In this document: one piece after another, positions 7,701 to 16,188 of the stretch
Position numbering within the stretch: position 1 is the first letter of the stretch
How the letters are laid out: every line of letters starts with the position of its first letter
Origin: Mycolicibacterium tusciae
GTDB lineage: Bacteria > Actinomycetota > Actinomycetes > Mycobacteriales > Mycobacteriaceae
DNA length: 64,000 nucleotides
Direction: 5' to 3'
Assembly (NCBI RefSeq): GCF_002086795.1
Contig: NZ_MVIM01000009.1
Location: 148,354 to 212,353 of the forward strand
Position numbers and translations under genes: made by a program
The notes under the pieces: model-generated
Told to the model about the DNA's origin: nothing
Databases searched by the model: none
What the model saw: the letters and a program-made list of their open reading frames with translations, nothing else

Positions 7701-8563
7701 AAATCGGCATTGCGACGCCGGTGGTCACCAACGTCGGCGGCGCGGTCCTCGGGTGGGAGCGCGATGCGACGATCGAGGACATCGGCCGAGTCGCCGAGAC
7801 GGCGGACCGGCTCGGCTATCACTTTCTGACCTGCAGTGAGCACATCGGCATACCCGCCGCCGAGGCCGGACGACGCGGTGCACGCTACTGGGATCCGTTG
7901 GCCACCTTGGGCTACATCGCCGCTCGCACCGAGCGAATCCGGCTCGCCACCATGACACTGGTTCTCGGGTATCACCATCCGCTCGAGATCGTGAAGCGTT
8001 ACGGAACACTCGATCACGTCAGCAAGGGGCGGGTGATACTCGGCGTCGGGGTCGGTTCGCTGAAGCAGGAGTTCGACCTGCTCGGCGCGCCGTTCGACGA
8101 CCGAGGGGCGCGCGGTGACGACGCGCTGCGGGCGCTGCGGGTTGCGCTGCCGACCAATGAACCCGCGTACGAGGGCGAGTTCTATACCTTCGGTGGCCTC
8201 ACCGTCGACCCTTGTGCCCTGCAATCGCATATGCCGATCTGGGTGGGCGGACGCACGAAACGCTCGTTGCGCCGGGCGCTCACGTTTGCCGACGGCTGGT
8301 GCCCGTTCGCCGTGTCCATCGACACCGCTGCCGAATGGCTGAGCACGCGCGACGTCCCCGACGGCTTTGAGGTCGTGCTGCCTGCGGGCAAGCCGCTGGA
8401 TCCGGTGGGAGATCCGGAGGCGGCCAGGGAAACGCTCGAGAAGATGGCCGAGGCCGGCACGACGACGGTGTTCGCCTATTTCGCTCACGAGTCGTTCGAT
8501 CACTACCTCGAACAGCTCCATGCGTTGGCTGAGCTGCACGGTCTGAACGGAGCGCCGGCGTGA
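7697..8563 (+). CDS. LLM-class (F420/FMN-dependent) oxidoreductase
   Basis: 288 residues from GTG 7697, which overlaps the TGA of the TauD gene. Luciferase-like TIM barrel: MKIGIATPVVTNVGG at the N-terminus, FLTCSEHIGIP, TERIRLATMTLVLGYHHPLE, GRVILGVGVGSLKQEFDLLG and MPIWVGGRTKRSLRRALTFADGW. The probe-like F420-dependent subgroup is likely (GVGVGSLKQEF). It probably carries out a hydride-transfer step in the LysR-controlled operon. GTG 8560 of the next gene overlaps its stop, so it is translationally coupled on both sides. Confidence 0.87.
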   Translation: MKIGIATPVVTNVGGAVLGWERDATIEDIGRVAETADRLGYHFLTCSEHIGIPAAEAGRRGARYWDPLATLGYIAARTERIRLATMTLVLGYHHPLEIVKRYGTLDHVSKGRVILGVGVGSLKQEFDLLGAPFDDRGARGDDALRALRVALPTNEPAYEGEFYTFGGLTVDPCALQSHMPIWVGGRTKRSLRRALTFADGWCPFAVSIDTAAEWLSTRDVPDGFEVVLPAGKPLDPVGDPEAARETLEKMAEAGTTTVFAYFAHESFDHYLEQLHALAELHGLNGAPA

Positions 8564-9171
8564 CGCTGCTACCCCCGTTGACCCAGGATGAGTGGGGCGA
8601 CGACGAATACGCCGCGGTCGGCGCACTGTTCGGGATACCGGGTGATGACGTGCCGCGCGCAGGTTCGGGGGACCCACGGGACCCGATGAACTTCGACATC
8701 CTCGGTGTGCTTGCGCGTCACCCGGGGATGACCCGGGAGTTCTTGAGCTACAACGCTTTTCTGCTGCAGCGTGGCGAGCTGCCGCTGCGCCTGCGCGAGC
8801 TGGCGATCCTTCGCCTGGCGCACACGCGACGTTCGGCGTTCTTCTGGGGGGAGCACGTCAGAGTCGCCACCACCGGCGGTCTGCCGGAGTCTGACATCGC
8901 GGTTCTTGCGGCAGGCAACGACGGATTCGACGGCGTCGACCGGTTGGTTCTCGAAGCGACTGACGAACTGCTCGCCGACGGGCGTGCCGCACCCGAGACG
9001 TGGCGGCGGCTCGTCGACCAGCTCGGTACACATCAGGCGATGGAGCTCATCTTCGTCGTCGGCACGTACGCGATGCTGGCGATGGCGTGCGATACATGGG
9101 CGCTCGTGCCACCGCCGGGCAGTGCTCGGCTTCCCGATCCGAGGAGCGAGACCACAAGCGGACCGCACTGA
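8560..9171 (+). CDS. Carboxymuconolactone decarboxylase (CMD/AhpD-like) family protein
   Basis: 203 residues. The CMD core is recognised from GVLARHPGMTREFLSYNAFL, LPLRLRELAILRLAHTRRS and FFWGEHVRVATTGGL, a pattern typical of the non-peroxidase branch: the CxxC of AhpD is absent (the region reads AHTRRSAFFWGEH). These proteins act as decarboxylases or cofactor-independent hydratases and isomerases, or have unknown roles. As last gene of the LysR-linked operon it may act on a ring-cleavage or lactone-like intermediate. There is a 130-bp gap after it before the next gene. Confidence 0.8.
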   Translation: MTLLPPLTQDEWGDDEYAAVGALFGIPGDDVPRAGSGDPRDPMNFDILGVLARHPGMTREFLSYNAFLLQRGELPLRLRELAILRLAHTRRSAFFWGEHVRVATTGGLPESDIAVLAAGNDGFDGVDRLVLEATDELLADGRAAPETWRRLVDQLGTHQAMELIFVVGTYAMLAMACDTWALVPPPGSARLPDPRSETTSGPH

Positions 9172-9301
9172 GGGTCGGCGAATCGCAGATCCACTACAGT
9201 CGCCTGAATCAACTGATGAAGGGCGGCGACGTCGTGCTGCGCATGTACAGGATCTGCTGGTCGGTTACGCCGTCCAGGCGCCCGGGGTGACGGTATCGCC
9301 G

Positions 9302-10966
9302 ATGTCGGTGGACGGCGCATCCCGTTTGGTCCTGCGACTCCGCGGCTTCATGCGCACCTTTCATCCCGTCGGGTTGTCTTGTTCGCTGCTGTTCTTCGCC
9401 TGGTCCATGAGCCCGTCGCTGCTGCCCCGGGCTTGGTATCTGCAAGGGGTCGCGGCGGGTATCAGCGTTGCGATCGGCTACGGACTGGGCTGTGCGATCG
9501 CCTGGGTCGTGCGGTGGTGCGGGGTCAGCCCGGAATGGACGCAGCGGACGCGGACCCGTGGCTGGCGGGTGTTGGCCGTGGCCGCACTCCTGGTGGTGCC
9601 CACCTTCCTGGTACTGGGATCCTGGTGGCAGCAGATCCTTCGGGACCTGGTCGGTGTGCCGCGTGCGCAGCGCTCCTTCTACATCCTGGTATTGCTCATC
9701 GCACTCTTCATCGCGTTGGCGCTGCTCGCGGCCGCGCGCGGATTGCGGGCTGTCACAGCGTGGCTGACGACAAGGGGCCGCCGCGTCGTTCCCGGTCCGG
9801 TCGCGCGGCTTGCCGCGGTCGTGACCGTCACGGTGCTGGTGGTCTTCTTGCTCGACGGCGCGCTGCAGCGCGGCCTACTCGGTGTGGCCCAAGGTTCAGC
9901 CGCGGTCGCAGACAAGAGCACCGCCGAGGGCGTCACGCAACCGCAAGCAGCCGAACGCTCCGGCTCGCCGGCGTCGGGGGAGTCATGGCAAAGCCTGGGC
10001 CGCGAGGGACGCACTTTTGTCGCGGATGGTCCGACTGCCCAACAGATCTCGGAAGTGACAGGGTCGGCCGCGATCACCCCGATCCGGGTCTACGCAGGCC
10101 GGGAATCTGCAGACACCGTCGAGGGCATCGCCGAACGAGTGGTCAGCGAGCTGCAACGAACTCACGCCTTCGACCGCAAAGTGCTGGCCGTGGTGACGAC
10201 GACGGGGCGCGGCTGGGTCAACCCGAACGTGGCGGCCGCCTTCGAGTACGTGAACGGCGGTGACACCGCGATCGCGTCGATGCAGTATTCGTTCTTGCCC
10301 AGCGCTCTTTCCTTTGTCGCCGACCGCGAGACACCGCGGCTAGCCGGCCATGCGTTGTTCGAAGCGGTGTACCGGGTGTGGGTGGCCCGGCCCGAAGCGC
10401 GCCGTCCGAAGCTCGTCGTGTTCGGGGAAAGCCTGGGCTCCTTCGGCGGACAGGCCGCATTTGCGTCCGGAGCAGACATCGTCGCTCGCACCGACGGCGC
10501 ATTGTTGGTCGGTACACCGAACTTCGCGCAGCCCTGGGGGCGGATCACTGCCAATCGAGATCCCGGGTCTTTGGAAAGGCTGCCGGTCGTCGATGAGGGC
10601 CGAAATATCCGGTTCGCTTCGCGCGCCACCGATGTGGATCTACCTGGGCGGTGGGAGTCTCCACGGGTCGTGTTCTGGCAACACGCCAGCGACCCGATCA
10701 CCTGGTGGTCGTTCGATCTCCTCCTGAACCGGCCGGACTGGCTGCGTGAGCCCCTGGGCCCCGACGTGTATCGGGGGATCAGGTGGCTACCGTTCGTGAC
10801 GTTTTGGCAGGTGACCCTGGACATGATCTTTTCCGCCGACGTTCCTTACGGATACGGACACGCTTTTGGCCCCGACGCTGCAGAACTCTGGGTCGACATT
10901 CTCGACCCACCGGACTGGGACCCGGGCAAGACGCAACGGATCCACGACGTGATCGCCAAAGGTTGA
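9302..10966 (+). CDS. Membrane-anchored alpha/beta-hydrolase (Abhydrolase_9 type)
   Basis: About 554 residues. The N-terminal half has four or five hydrophobic segments (e.g. LSCSLLFFAWSMSPSLLPR, VLAVAALLVVPTFLVLGSW, FYILVLLIALFIALALLAAA, VTVTVLVVFLLDGAL). A soluble domain follows, with VFGESLGSFGGQAAF as a GxSxG nucleophile elbow and YGHAFGPDAAELW near the C-terminus. This two-part architecture matches the conserved mycobacterial Abhydrolase_9_N/Abhydrolase_9 family, whose substrate is unknown. ATG 9302 is used; GTG 9287 is an in-frame alternative. It stands alone between the LysR-linked operon and a thiolase gene. Confidence 0.8.
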   Translation: MSVDGASRLVLRLRGFMRTFHPVGLSCSLLFFAWSMSPSLLPRAWYLQGVAAGISVAIGYGLGCAIAWVVRWCGVSPEWTQRTRTRGWRVLAVAALLVVPTFLVLGSWWQQILRDLVGVPRAQRSFYILVLLIALFIALALLAAARGLRAVTAWLTTRGRRVVPGPVARLAAVVTVTVLVVFLLDGALQRGLLGVAQGSAAVADKSTAEGVTQPQAAERSGSPASGESWQSLGREGRTFVADGPTAQQISEVTGSAAITPIRVYAGRESADTVEGIAERVVSELQRTHAFDRKVLAVVTTTGRGWVNPNVAAAFEYVNGGDTAIASMQYSFLPSALSFVADRETPRLAGHALFEAVYRVWVARPEARRPKLVVFGESLGSFGGQAAFASGADIVARTDGALLVGTPNFAQPWGRITANRDPGSLERLPVVDEGRNIRFASRATDVDLPGRWESPRVVFWQHASDPITWWSFDLLLNRPDWLREPLGPDVYRGIRWLPFVTFWQVTLDMIFSADVPYGYGHAFGPDAAELWVDILDPPDWDPGKTQRIHDVIAKG

Positions 10967-11012
10967 CCGGCGCTGATCTAGTTTGCCGTGACTTTCGCGG
11001 CTGTCCGGACGT

Positions 11013-12206
11013 TTAGCAGGTCAGCACCATGCAGCCGGCGATCGGGCCACCCCCGGCGGCAGCGACGGCCACCTCGGGCCGTCGCGCAACTTGCCGGTCG
11101 CCGGCCTGTCCGCGCAACTGTAGACACGCTTCGTGCAACAGCCAGTAGCCGTGCATGCGTCCGGCGGACAGTTGGCCCCCATAGGTGTTCAACGGCAGCT
11201 CGCCGTCGAGCGCTATCCGCGTCGCCCCCTCGACGAATGGCCCGGCTTCGCCGTCACCGCAGAAGCCCAGTGCCTCCAGCCACGCGAACGTGAGATACGT
11301 GAAGCCGTCGTAGATTTCGGCCACGTCCACATCCGACGGGGTGAGGTCGGTGCGCGACCACATCTCCGTCGCGGCCTCACTGGACGCCATTTTCGGAAAG
11401 TCGGCGCGATGGAACCAGCCGTCCGAGCCGTAGGCGCCACCGACCGCCTCGACCTTCACCGCGGGGTTCGGGCAGTCCGCCGCATAGTCGGAATGCGACA
11501 CCACCAGCGCAATCGCGCCGTCGATCGGGACGTCGCAATCGAAGAGGCCCAACGGTGTCGAGATAGGGCGTGAGGTCAGGTAGTCGTCCATGCTCATCGG
11601 ATCTCGGAACGCCGCGCGAGGGTTGAGGCCGGCGTTGTGCCTGCTGTTGATCGCGAGCCAGCCCAGCTGCTCCCGTGTCGTTCCGTACATCTCCATATGG
11701 CGCCGGCAGTGCATGGCGACCCAGTTCGCCGCCGAGTACGCGTGCGCCGCCAACAGCACGTTGATGTCCTCGAACGGTTTGAGCCTCCTGCGTGCCCCGG
11801 GCGACCGAGGCTCGAGCGGCGGGTCGGCAAGTGGAGCGAGGAGCGGTGATGCTGTCGAACCGGTCATCGCCCCGCCGAGCATCTGCACCGTCCGATAGAC
11901 CAGCACATGTCGCGCCCGTTTCTCCGACACCGCGACCAGTGCCGACATGAACGGAGTCAGCACGCCGCCGGTACCGAACCCGACGCCGACGTCGGCGGCG
12001 TCATTGCCAAGGCTCGCAACGACTTCAGACGGCAGCGTGTCGCCGAACGTCGCGATACCGTCGATGTCCTCGGGCGTCAGGCCGGCGTCGGCGATCGCAT
12101 CCCGCACCGCTTCCATGGTCAGTTCCAGCCCCGGGATGCCTGTCTTGCGGCCGATGCGCGAAATGCCGAGGCCACTGACAATCGTGTCCTTTTCGAAGTG
12201 GCTCAT
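11013..12206 (-). CDS. Lipid-transfer/thiolase-superfamily protein (Ltp-type)
   Basis: 397 residues from ATG 12206 (MSHFEKDTIVSGLGISRIGR). A start at 12275 would overlap the divergent gene. Thiolase-fold signatures: LTMEAVRDAIADAGLTPEDIDG, FGTGGVLTPFMSALVAVSE and EIYDGFTYLTFAWLEALGFC near the C-terminus, then LPLNTYGG and GRMHGYWLLHEA. It lacks the classic thiolase nucleophile Cys motif at the N-terminus, as in Ltp2-like retro-aldolases, which act on CoA thioesters with a DUF35 partner. A DUF35 gene lies immediately divergent, so the two probably form a complex. It is a relative of the thiolase at 31.4-32.6 kb. Confidence 0.8.
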   Translation of the reverse strand: MSHFEKDTIVSGLGISRIGRKTGIPGLELTMEAVRDAIADAGLTPEDIDGIATFGDTLPSEVVASLGNDAADVGVGFGTGGVLTPFMSALVAVSEKRARHVLVYRTVQMLGGAMTGSTASPLLAPLADPPLEPRSPGARRRLKPFEDINVLLAAHAYSAANWVAMHCRRHMEMYGTTREQLGWLAINSRHNAGLNPRAAFRDPMSMDDYLTSRPISTPLGLFDCDVPIDGAIALVVSHSDYAADCPNPAVKVEAVGGAYGSDGWFHRADFPKMASSEAATEMWSRTDLTPSDVDVAEIYDGFTYLTFAWLEALGFCGDGEAGPFVEGATRIALDGELPLNTYGGQLSAGRMHGYWLLHEACLQLRGQAGDRQVARRPEVAVAAAGGGPIAGCMVLTC

Positions 12207-12263
12207 CGGCACCCATCCATCTATTTTTGTAATGACAGCCCCTAGGAATGTACGTTGCTTGCT

Positions 12264-12695
12264 ATGTCCAACCACGCCCCACCCTCAGCGCGGATGCTGC
12301 CCGCGCTCGATGACCACAACCGGGCGTTCTGGACCGGGGGAGCCGAGGGAGCGCTCCGAATCCCCTTCTGTGCTTCCTGCGGTACGTGGGTGACGCCGCT
12401 GGCCGCCGAATGCCCGGATTGCGACGGCGTGCTGGAGTATCGCCCGGTGTCGGGTCGAGGGACGGTGTTCACGTACACCGTCAACTACCAGCCCTTCAAC
12501 CCGGGTGTGCCCGTGCCGTACGTGATCGCGATCGTCGAGCTGGAGGAGCAGGACGATCTGCGAATCGCGACGAATATCGTTGACTGTGAACCGGACTCGG
12601 TCTACGTGGGCCTTCCCGTCGAGGTGCGCTTCGAACACCAGGTCGTCGGCGACGAAAGTGTCTACATGCCGGTCTTCGCTCCGCGGGTTGACTAG
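12264..12695 (+). CDS. Zn-ribbon/OB-fold (DUF35) protein, probable thiolase partner
   Basis: 143 residues. The Zn-ribbon is FCASCGTWVTPLAAECPDCDG (CxxC and CxxC, residues about 35-55), followed by the acyl-CoA-associated OB fold (RGTVFTYTVNYQ, PYVIAIVELEEQDDLRIATN, VGLPVEVRFE). In steroid side-chain catabolism such domains bind Ltp-type aldolases and activate them. It is encoded head-to-head with the Ltp-type gene; only 57 bp separate the starts, so both share a control region. ATG 12264 is preferred over TTG 12255. Confidence 0.85.
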   Translation: MSNHAPPSARMLPALDDHNRAFWTGGAEGALRIPFCASCGTWVTPLAAECPDCDGVLEYRPVSGRGTVFTYTVNYQPFNPGVPVPYVIAIVELEEQDDLRIATNIVDCEPDSVYVGLPVEVRFEHQVVGDESVYMPVFAPRVD

Positions 12696-12772
12696 CGAGC
12701 CGCCATCGTCGTGTTCTGCGGATGAATCTGAACGCCGACCTTCACCGTTGGCACGGTAGTCGGCGGCAGCGT

Positions 12773-13711
12773 CTAGGCCGAGGCCGCCAGGCTCTTCCTG
12801 TCCTCGTCGGCGAAGGTGTCCTCCAACTGCACCGGCGAGTAGTCGATGTCGATCTCGGCAAGCGGTCGCCCCCGCGCGCTGCCGATGGTGCCGAGCCGCC
12901 GCATCCCCTTGTCGGTGGCGTACGCCGTGAACTCGTCCATGGTGAAGTTGAAGGGGATCTCGTCGTAGAGGGCGAACGCATCGTCGGTATTGCGCAACGC
13001 CAACGGGATGAGCTCCGACATCCGGTTCTCGAAGACAGTCCAGTTGGCGTCATCGGCGGCGACGTGGCGCCGGCAGGTGAAGGTGCCCCACGCCATATGG
13101 CGGCGTTCGTCGTCCCCGATCCGGCGGACCAGCTCCTGCATCCCGGGAAGAATGTTGTTGTCGACGCAAATGCGGTGCCACGCATAGTATCCCGTCAGCG
13201 CCATCATCCCCTCGATGACGTGGTTGTACGTCGCCGAGGCCCTGACTTGCGCGGCCGGCGAGGGATCTGTGGCCAGCGTGTCCAGCGATTTGGGTAGCTC
13301 CTCGTAGAACATCTGCCGGTACGAAGGCAGATCGTCGAGATAGTGCTGCAGGTCGCCCGTCATCCCGACGGCGTCGAGCCACATGCGGAACACCTGCGTG
13401 TGTTTGGCTTCTTCGAACGCGAACTGCGTCAGGTACATCTCGTCACCGAGGCGACCTTCGGCACGCATCGCCGCCATGAACGGCTGGATGTCCTGCGTGA
13501 CCGCTTCTTCGCCCGCGATGAACTGTGCGCACAGTCGGGTGGCCCAGTCGCGTTCGAGCTCGGTCATCGCCTCCCAGTCGGCTCGGTCGCGGGAGAAGTC
13601 GATGTCGGCCGGGTCCCAGAATTTGGCGTTGCCGCCGGCGAACAGCTTCAAGGGAAGGCTGTCCCAGTTGAGGCCGCCCGCGGCGAGTGAATCGGAGTGG
13701 TTCCTGTCCAT
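12773..13711 (-). CDS. R2-like ligand-binding oxidase (R2lox, Mn/Fe)
   Basis: 312 residues with every signature residue of R2lox at the numbering known for M. tuberculosis Rv0233: Glu68 and Val71 (GEEAVTQ), Glu101 and His104 (FEEAKH), Tyr162 and Glu167 (YNHVIEG), Glu202 and His205 (DDERRH). Val71 and Tyr162 are the pair that forms the ether cross-link; the Glu/His set binds the Mn/Fe pair. The family binds a fatty-acid-like ligand and performs two-electron oxidations; the physiological substrate is unknown. It lies 30 bp downstream of a VTT membrane-protein gene on the same strand, with a CRP-like site in the gap. Confidence 0.95.
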   Translation of the reverse strand: MDRNHSDSLAAGGLNWDSLPLKLFAGGNAKFWDPADIDFSRDRADWEAMTELERDWATRLCAQFIAGEEAVTQDIQPFMAAMRAEGRLGDEMYLTQFAFEEAKHTQVFRMWLDAVGMTGDLQHYLDDLPSYRQMFYEELPKSLDTLATDPSPAAQVRASATYNHVIEGMMALTGYYAWHRICVDNNILPGMQELVRRIGDDERRHMAWGTFTCRRHVAADDANWTVFENRMSELIPLALRNTDDAFALYDEIPFNFTMDEFTAYATDKGMRRLGTIGSARGRPLAEIDIDYSPVQLEDTFADEDRKSLAASA

Positions 13712-13724
13712 GCCCCGACTCTAG

Positions 13725-13740
13725 TGTGACTGCTGTCACA
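13725..13740. promoter_or_regulatory. Perfect CRP-type palindrome TGTGA-N6-TCACA upstream of R2lox
   Basis: TGTGA (13725-13729) and TCACA (13736-13740) are separated by six bases, the consensus half-sites and spacing of CRP/Rv3676-type regulators. The site lies 14 bp upstream of the R2lox start and 2 bp beyond the VTT gene stop. So close to the start, it would more naturally repress than activate. A TetR-type operator is an alternative reading. Confidence 0.5.
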
Positions 13741-13741
13741 G

Positions 13742-14434
13742 TCAATGGGAGGTGGAGCGTGCCCGCCATTTGCGGTAGCCATGGTGGGTGGCGAACGCGC
13801 CGACGACGGCCGTCACGCACCAGACCGCGACCGCGACGTACGCCAATGGTGAATTCAGATCGCCGATCGAGGCTCCCAGCGCGGTGTACACGAACGCCCG
13901 CGGCACCGACCCGATGAACGCGCCAACGGCCATCTGCCACAGCGGCACCCCGAACGCGCCGAACGCGTAGGATGCGAGTGCGTCGGACACCCCCGGGATA
14001 AAGCGCTGCCCGACGACCGCCCACAATCCGCGCCGCTCGATCAGATTGTCCAGCCGATCGGCCCGTTCGGTGCCGAGCAGTTCGCGTGCGCTCACGCGGC
14101 CGGCGCGACGGCCGATCAGGCTCGCGATGATCGCTGTCCCCACGGTCGCGCCCAGCGTCACGAACAGGCCGAGGACGGGTCCGAACAGCACGCCGCTGCC
14201 CGCCGCCAGGATCGGTCCGGGTACGAACACGGCACCGAGCAGAGCGGACGCCACGACATAGGCGACGGGGGCGGCCGGACCCGTGGCGGCCACAGCGCCG
14301 CGAACCGCTTCGACGTCGATCACCCTGGCGATCGCCACGAGATAGAACAACCCGAGCAGGAACGCCACCACAATGGCAAGGCGCACGATGTGACGCCGCC
14401 GCGAGGCGGGCGGTGGTTCGTCGATATCGGACAT
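13742..14434 (-). CDS. TVP38/TMEM64 (VTT-domain, DedA-like) membrane protein
   Basis: 230 residues. An N-terminal TM segment (IVRLAIVVAFLLGLFYLVAI) is followed by the VTT domain: APVAYVVASALLGAVFVPGPILAAGSG, FGPVLGLFVTLGATVGT, then LIGRRAGR and QRFIPGVSDALASYAFGAFGVP. The F-x-x-G and R-F-x-P-G features are typical of the superfamily (lipid scrambling or transport). Upstream partner of R2lox, which has a lipid-like ligand, so a joint membrane-lipid role is possible but inferred. Confidence 0.88.
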   Translation of the reverse strand: MSDIDEPPPASRRRHIVRLAIVVAFLLGLFYLVAIARVIDVEAVRGAVAATGPAAPVAYVVASALLGAVFVPGPILAAGSGVLFGPVLGLFVTLGATVGTAIIASLIGRRAGRVSARELLGTERADRLDNLIERRGLWAVVGQRFIPGVSDALASYAFGAFGVPLWQMAVGAFIGSVPRAFVYTALGASIGDLNSPLAYVAVAVWCVTAVVGAFATHHGYRKWRARSTSH

Positions 14435-14462
14435 GCTGACTGCGATTGTGCCTGCTGCCGAC

Positions 14463-15434
14463 CTATCGACGCCCCTTGAGGGCGGGCAGCACCTCGTCGG
14501 TCAGCAGTTGGACCGACTTCCAGGCCTCCTCGATCGGCATGGCGCCGACGAGCGGGTGAAGCACCACGTGATCGTGCGGATTCTCTTTCACGTCCGCGAC
14601 CAATTGCTCGGGCGACATGAAGCGATACCGTCCGGCGGCTTTGACGTCGTCAAGGGTTTCGATCTCTTCCGCGCCATGCATGAACGAATGCACCTCGCCG
14701 CCACCCCAGCCCGAGTAGACGCGCGCCTCCCATAGATAGTGCTCGCCGAGTTCGGCCCACGCACGGTCCGGGTCCTCGTGCAGGAAAACCATGCCGCGAC
14801 TGCGCGACGGCGGCATGACGACGATCGGCGCGTGTCCTGCCTCGGCGCACAGTTCGCGGTAGTAATCGGCGAGTTCGGGGAGGTGGCTGGGCAGGTTGAG
14901 CGGCAGGCCGTGTCTGGCGGCCCGCCGCGCGGTCGCGCGCACACTGCCGCCGACGAACACCGTCGGGTGGGGGCGTGTCAACGGGCCGGGAGTGAAATCC
15001 GGTGACGACCACAGCGACATCAGCGTGTCCAACAGCTCGTCCATCAGGCGGCCGCGCTGCTCGAATGGCGTTCCGAACAACTCGTATTCGACGGCCCGGT
15101 ATCCCATCCCGATTGTGACGATCAACCGTCCGCCACCGATCGTGTCGGCCATGGCGATGTCTTCGGCGAGCCGTACCGGGTGCCACAGGGGTCCCAGCGT
15201 GCAGTCGACGCTGGCGACGATGCGTTCGGTGCGGGACAGCAGGACTGCGGCGGTCATGACGGGATTGCAGCTCCAGCCGTGTCCGCTCTGGTGGTGTTCA
15301 TCGAAGCTGACGGCGCTCACACCGCGTGTTTCCGACCAGGAACTGAGTTCCATCGCCGCCTGTATCCGGTCGCGGCGTGCGGCCGGGTCGTCTTGTGGCG
15401 CGGCGAAATTGAACCGTAGGATCGCCATCGTCAT
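14463..15434 (-). CDS. LLM-class flavin/F420-dependent oxidoreductase
   Basis: 323 residues from ATG 15434 (MTMAILRFNFAAPQDDPAAR); GAGG lies about 8 nt upstream, and the start is 13 nt after the SDR stop, so the two genes are in one operon. Luciferase-like barrel: VSFDEHHQSGHGWSCNP, RTERIVASVDCTLGPLWHPV, LIVTIGMGYRAVEYELFG and TVFVGGSVRATARRAARHG. It is similar in type to the LLM protein at 24450-25412 (both carry an EHHxxDG/GHG-like stretch), implying related chemistry in two clusters. The substrate is not known. Confidence 0.85.
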   Translation of the reverse strand: MTMAILRFNFAAPQDDPAARRDRIQAAMELSSWSETRGVSAVSFDEHHQSGHGWSCNPVMTAAVLLSRTERIVASVDCTLGPLWHPVRLAEDIAMADTIGGGRLIVTIGMGYRAVEYELFGTPFEQRGRLMDELLDTLMSLWSSPDFTPGPLTRPHPTVFVGGSVRATARRAARHGLPLNLPSHLPELADYYRELCAEAGHAPIVVMPPSRSRGMVFLHEDPDRAWAELGEHYLWEARVYSGWGGGEVHSFMHGAEEIETLDDVKAAGRYRFMSPEQLVADVKENPHDHVVLHPLVGAMPIEEAWKSVQLLTDEVLPALKGRR

Positions 15435-15447
15435 TGGAAAGCCTCGT

Positions 15448-16188
15448 TCACTGGCTGGTCGATCCGCCGTCGACGACCAACAGCGCCCCAGTGGTGTAGG
15501 AACTCTGCTCCGTGCACAAAAAGGCAATCGTCCCGGCGATCTCGGCTGGTGTACCCAAGCGGCTCAGTGGGATTCGGGCGAGTTCGGCATCGATGATTTC
15601 CGGCACTGTTTGGGCGAGCTCGGTCATCGGGGTGTCGACCACGCCGGGCACAACCGCGTTGACGCGGATGCCGCGCGGCGCCCACTTCACGGCGAGATTG
15701 TGCGTGAGGCTCGCGATGCCGGCCTTGGCCGCGCCGTATCCGGGCACCATGGTCACTGCCCGCAGCGCCGACAACGACGACAGGAAGACGACGCTCGCAC
15801 CGCCCGACGCTGCCAGCGCCTTACGCAGCCCCACGGTCAGACGGTAGGGCGCCGTGAGGTTGACCGCCACGGATGCGTCGAAGCCGTCGGGCTCGGCTTC
15901 GTTGAGTCCACCCGGAAAGTTGGCGCCTGCGTTGTTGACGAGCACATCCAATGTGCTTGTCGCTGAGACCAACTCGTTGATCGAGTCCGCGTCGGTGAGG
16001 ATGAGCTGGCGGTAGGTCATGCCGGTGAGGTCGGTGTCGTAGTCGCCCGGCCCGGTCTTGGTGCCGGTGATGGACACTGCTGCGCCGGCGTCGCGGAACA
16101 GCGTCGCCGTGGCGTGGCCGATCCCGCTCGTGCCGCCGGTGATCAGTGCCTTTGTCCCGGTGAAGTCGAAGGTGGCGCGCGCGGTCAT
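15448..16188 (-). CDS. SDR-family NAD(P)-dependent oxidoreductase
   Basis: 246 residues, classical SDR: cofactor motif TGGTSGIGHA (residues about 17-26), VLVNNAGANFPGG, catalytic Ser in FLSSLSALRAV and YGAAKAG (Tyr-x3-Lys), with VDGGSTSQ at the end. It oxidises or reduces an alcohol/ketone. Its ATG overlaps the stop of the upstream MBL gene, and the LLM gene follows within 13 nt. The operon order sulfotransferase, MBL protein, SDR, LLM suggests a pathway on sulfated or hydroxylated alicyclic compounds, which is inference. Confidence 0.9.
   Translation of the reverse strand: MTARATFDFTGTKALITGGTSGIGHATATLFRDAGAAVSITGTKTGPGDYDTDLTGMTYRQLILTDADSINELVSATSTLDVLVNNAGANFPGGLNEAEPDGFDASVAVNLTAPYRLTVGLRKALAASGGASVVFLSSLSALRAVTMVPGYGAAKAGIASLTHNLAVKWAPRGIRVNAVVPGVVDTPMTELAQTVPEIIDAELARIPLSRLGTPAEIAGTIAFLCTEQSSYTTGALLVVDGGSTSQ

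Noticed and set aside
7568..8677. 369-codon minus-strand frame over the TauD and LLM genes
   Set aside because: Shadow of well-supported plus-strand genes; no motifs.
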